33,049 nt of DNA from Flavobacterium ichthyis (GTDB lineage: Bacteria > Bacteroidota > Bacteroidia > Flavobacteriales > Flavobacteriaceae), in contig NZ_JAABLM010000020.1 of the NCBI RefSeq assembly GCF_009915155.1, positions 1 to 33,049 on the forward strand. Direction: 5' to 3'. A program made the position numbers and the translations under genes. Positions 31,450-33,049 of the stretch are shown in pieces. How positions within the stretch are numbered: the stretch's first letter is position 1; each line of letters begins with the position of its first letter. The notes beneath the pieces were generated by a model that had not been told where the DNA came from, searched no databases, and saw nothing but the letters and a program-made list of their open reading frames with translations.

Positions 31450-31836
31450 TTAATCCCAGTCTTCAAAGTTAACATCTTCGGCAAAATCTTCAAGGTCACG
31501 ACGGTCTTTTTTTGTAGGACGACCTTCGCCATGTTTTCTATAATGTTCTTTTGAAAGTTTTAATAATTCAAGGTGTTCAAAAGCTTCCACTGGCGTTTCA
31601 TCTTTTCGATAGATGTCCACCAATTTCGCCCCAACACGGTTTTGCGGAATGTCTAAAACTGAAATTATGTAAGTGATTTGATCTTTTCTGAACGTGATTT
31701 TGTCACCTGGGAAAACCTCGCGAGATGGCTTTGCCACCTGACCATTTACAGTAACATGATTTTTTTTACAAGCTTCTGTAACCATGTTTCTAGTTTTGTA
31801 ATAACGGATGCACCAAAGATATTTGTCAATCCTCAT
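31450..31836 (-). CDS. S4-domain RNA-binding protein (Hsp15/HslR type)
   Basis: The 128-residue protein starts with a full S4 domain: MRIDKYLWCIRYYKTRNMVTE, then HVTVNGQVAKPSREVFPGDKITF. This is the Hsp15 pattern; E. coli Hsp15 (HslR) binds 50S subunits with stalled nascent chains and helps recycle them. The C-terminal tail is strongly charged (RKHGEGRPTKKDRRDLED, then an acidic end FAEDVNFEDWD), also a family trait. It is probably cotranscribed with the phosphoribosyltransferase gene 39 bp downstream. Whether it has the exact Hsp15 role is inference. Confidence 0.88.
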   Translation of the reverse strand: MRIDKYLWCIRYYKTRNMVTEACKKNHVTVNGQVAKPSREVFPGDKITFRKDQITYIISVLDIPQNRVGAKLVDIYRKDETPVEAFEHLELLKLSKEHYRKHGEGRPTKKDRRDLEDFAEDVNFEDWD

Positions 31837-31916
31837 CTTAGTGGTTTAAAATGTAAGTTAATTTGTTTACAAAAATAAATCAAAATTGTATCTTGCGGCT
31901 CTAAAAAAATTGATAA

Positions 31917-32879
31917 ATGAAAAGATTCGGCCTTCTTTTAACAAGTTTGCTTACGGCTACGTTATTATTTTCGTGTAAAAAAGATGACGACAATGTATCG
32001 ATTGCGCCACCTCGTGATCGTGCGGAGCAATATGCTACAGATATTGAAAATATTGAAGATTATTTAAAAACGCATTATCTAACAGTAACGACTGATGCTA
32101 ATGGGAATCCGGTGACTCAAATTGATTCGATTCCGGCTGGTGGGACACAAATTTCTATTTGGAACCAAACAGAATATCCGTTACAATATAAATTGTTAAA
32201 AAACGATTCAAGAATTTTTACTGCTGCAAATCCATTGGTAGGAACTGTAATTGATGATCCTGTGGAATACAAGGTATATTATTTGAACATTCGTGAAGGT
32301 TTAGGCGAAAAACCTTCTACGGTAGATTCGGTTTTTGTGTCATTAAGAGGAAGTGATTTAAATCAAAAGGTTTTTGAAAATTCTCCAAACCCAATTTGGT
32401 TAGTGCAAAATGCCACGGTTGCAGGTTTTAAACATATCATCAAAGAGTTTAAGACCGGAAACGCGGTTGAAAATCCAGCTAATCCTGGAGGAACAATTTT
32501 TACTAATCATGGTGTTGGAATTATGTTTTTGCCATCGGGATTAGGGTATTTTAATTCTTCGCCAGCATCATCTTCTTTAAGTTCTTATTCGCCATTAGTA
32601 TTTGAGTTCAATGTTCACGCTTTGAAGCGAATTGATAATGACAATGATGGTATTTTGTCAATTTATGAAGACAGAAACGGGAATGGTGATTTTTATGACG
32701 ATGATACTGATGGTGACGGTATTCCAGATTTTTTAGATGCTGATGATGATGGTGATGGCGTTCTTACGAGAATAGAAATTCGTGATACTTTTGGAAATCC
32801 TTATTCTTTTGAAAATATCCCGAATTGTCAGGGAACTACTGGTGGATTAAAGCGATATTTAGACCCGAGTTGTAATTAA
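31917..32879 (+). CDS. Surface lipoprotein with FKBP-like domain and Asp-rich calcium-type repeats
   Basis: This 320-residue lipoprotein has a signal peptide ending LLFSC (Cys20), followed by KKDDDN, a surface-export type tail. The middle (about residues 110-245) resembles an FKBP-type peptidyl-prolyl isomerase: DDPVEYKVYYLNIREGLGEKP, a VDSVFVSLRG strand, AGFKHIIKEFKTGN, and VGIMFLPSGLGYFNSS with LVFEFNVHAL at the end. Key catalytic residues were not aligned, so activity is uncertain. The C-terminal 75 residues hold thrombospondin-3-like Asp repeats: DNDNDGILSIYEDRNGNGD, DDDTDGDGIPDFLDADDDGD. This combination recurs in Flavobacteriia, from memory. The IS end begins 45 bp after the stop. Confidence 0.82.
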   Translation: MKRFGLLLTSLLTATLLFSCKKDDDNVSIAPPRDRAEQYATDIENIEDYLKTHYLTVTTDANGNPVTQIDSIPAGGTQISIWNQTEYPLQYKLLKNDSRIFTAANPLVGTVIDDPVEYKVYYLNIREGLGEKPSTVDSVFVSLRGSDLNQKVFENSPNPIWLVQNATVAGFKHIIKEFKTGNAVENPANPGGTIFTNHGVGIMFLPSGLGYFNSSPASSSLSSYSPLVFEFNVHALKRIDNDNDGILSIYEDRNGNGDFYDDDTDGDGIPDFLDADDDGDGVLTRIEIRDTFGNPYSFENIPNCQGTTGGLKRYLDPSCN

Positions 32880-32924
32880 TTTTTAGGGCAAAACAATAAA
32901 AAAATCCCGTTCAGTTTTAACTTT

Positions 32925-33049
32925 TGAACATGCCCCAAAAAGTTAGACACTATTTGGGGCATTTTTTATGGAAAGAAAAGTTAAGTATGATTACGCATTT
33001 AAATTAGAATGTGTTAAGTTAGTTTTAGAGAAACATTATTCTGTTTTGT
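32925..33049 (+). mobile_element. IS3-family (IS150-type) insertion sequence, right-end fragment
   Basis: The outer end is at 32925 (TGAACATGCCCC) and the element runs out of the window to the right. It is the reverse complement of 2-126. A 10-bp inverted repeat, ATGCCCCAAA (32930-32939) and TTTGGGGCAT (32953-32962), lies just upstream of the transposase start. Confidence 0.8.
32968..33049 (+). CDS. IS3-family transposase OrfA, N-terminal fragment
   Basis: This partial frame starts at ATG 32968 and runs off the window after 27 codons; it is identical to the frame at 1-83. It encodes the beginning of the DNA-binding OrfA protein of the flanking IS copy. The start lies 5 bases after the hairpin arm at 32962, an arrangement that can hide the start codon from transcripts entering from outside the element. 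Confidence 0.75.
   Translation, partial: MERKVKYDYAFKLECVKLVLEKHYSVL

Noticed and set aside
126..32925. Composite transposon carrying the whole segment
   Set aside because: The content is housekeeping and core genes such as rpmH, carB and tRNAs, with no cargo typical of transposons. Flanking IS copies more likely mark contig ends.

Overview
The window looks like a chromosomal segment of a flavobacterium (Bacteroidota, family Flavobacteriaceae). The reasons are low GC content, promoters of the form TTG-N18-20-TAnnTTTG (clear in front of rpmH, the btuB riboswitch and the tRNA genes), almost no Shine-Dalgarno sequences, a C-terminal type IX secretion sorting domain, lipoproteins with acidic residues just after the lipid cysteine, a carB lacking the allosteric domain, and a crtI-crtB-crtZ carotenoid cluster. 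Nearly all genes are ordinary chromosomal genes. No prophage, CRISPR array, defence island or conjugative element was recognised.

Both ends run into the same insertion sequence, an IS3-family element of the IS150 type, in inverted orientation. Bases 2-126 are the reverse complement of 32925-33049. The window therefore sits between two IS copies, and because both ends stop about 125 bp inside the element it looks like an assembly contig cut at a repeat.

Layout. 127-446: no gene; a degenerate dispersed repeat and a 16-unit, 8-bp tandem repeat. 447-6203: an oligopeptide-type binding lipoprotein, the tRNA methylthiotransferase mtaB, a hypothetical, a small YjdJ-type GNAT protein, an alpha/beta hydrolase and a lytic transglycosylase. 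6293-10314: a TPR-like membrane protein, rpmH (L34) and carB. 10351-13505: a diheme cytochrome lipoprotein followed by a secreted FG-GAP/ASPIC protein. 13630-18568: rmuC, a hypothetical, a two-helix membrane protein, YceI, a disordered protein, an RluE-type pseudouridine synthase with trmL, and a secreted hypothetical.

18608-24772 is the best-defined system, a vitamin B12 uptake locus. On the minus strand lies btuF-btuC-btuD (binding lipoprotein, permease, ATPase). Divergent from it, behind a cobalamin riboswitch, lie the outer-membrane receptor btuB and a beta-propeller lipoprotein in the position and of the type of Bacteroides BtuG. Together these would capture B12 at the surface, move it across the outer membrane with TonB energy, and pass it through the inner membrane with ATP.

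24813-29792 holds an amidase, an S41 peptidase lipoprotein and the carotenoid genes crtZ, crtB and crtI; no lycopene cyclase is present. 29978-30276 carries tRNA-Leu(GAG) and two identical tRNA-Lys(TTT) genes. 30400-32879 holds shikimate kinase, a PyrR-like phosphoribosyltransferase, an S4-domain RNA-binding protein and a surface lipoprotein combining an FKBP-like region with Asp-rich calcium-type repeats.

No wholly new system was proved. The most rewarding items are the BtuG-like lipoprotein under riboswitch control, the cytochrome/ASPIC pair, the lipoprotein sorting pattern, and the tRNA-Lys leader that can pair with its trailer.
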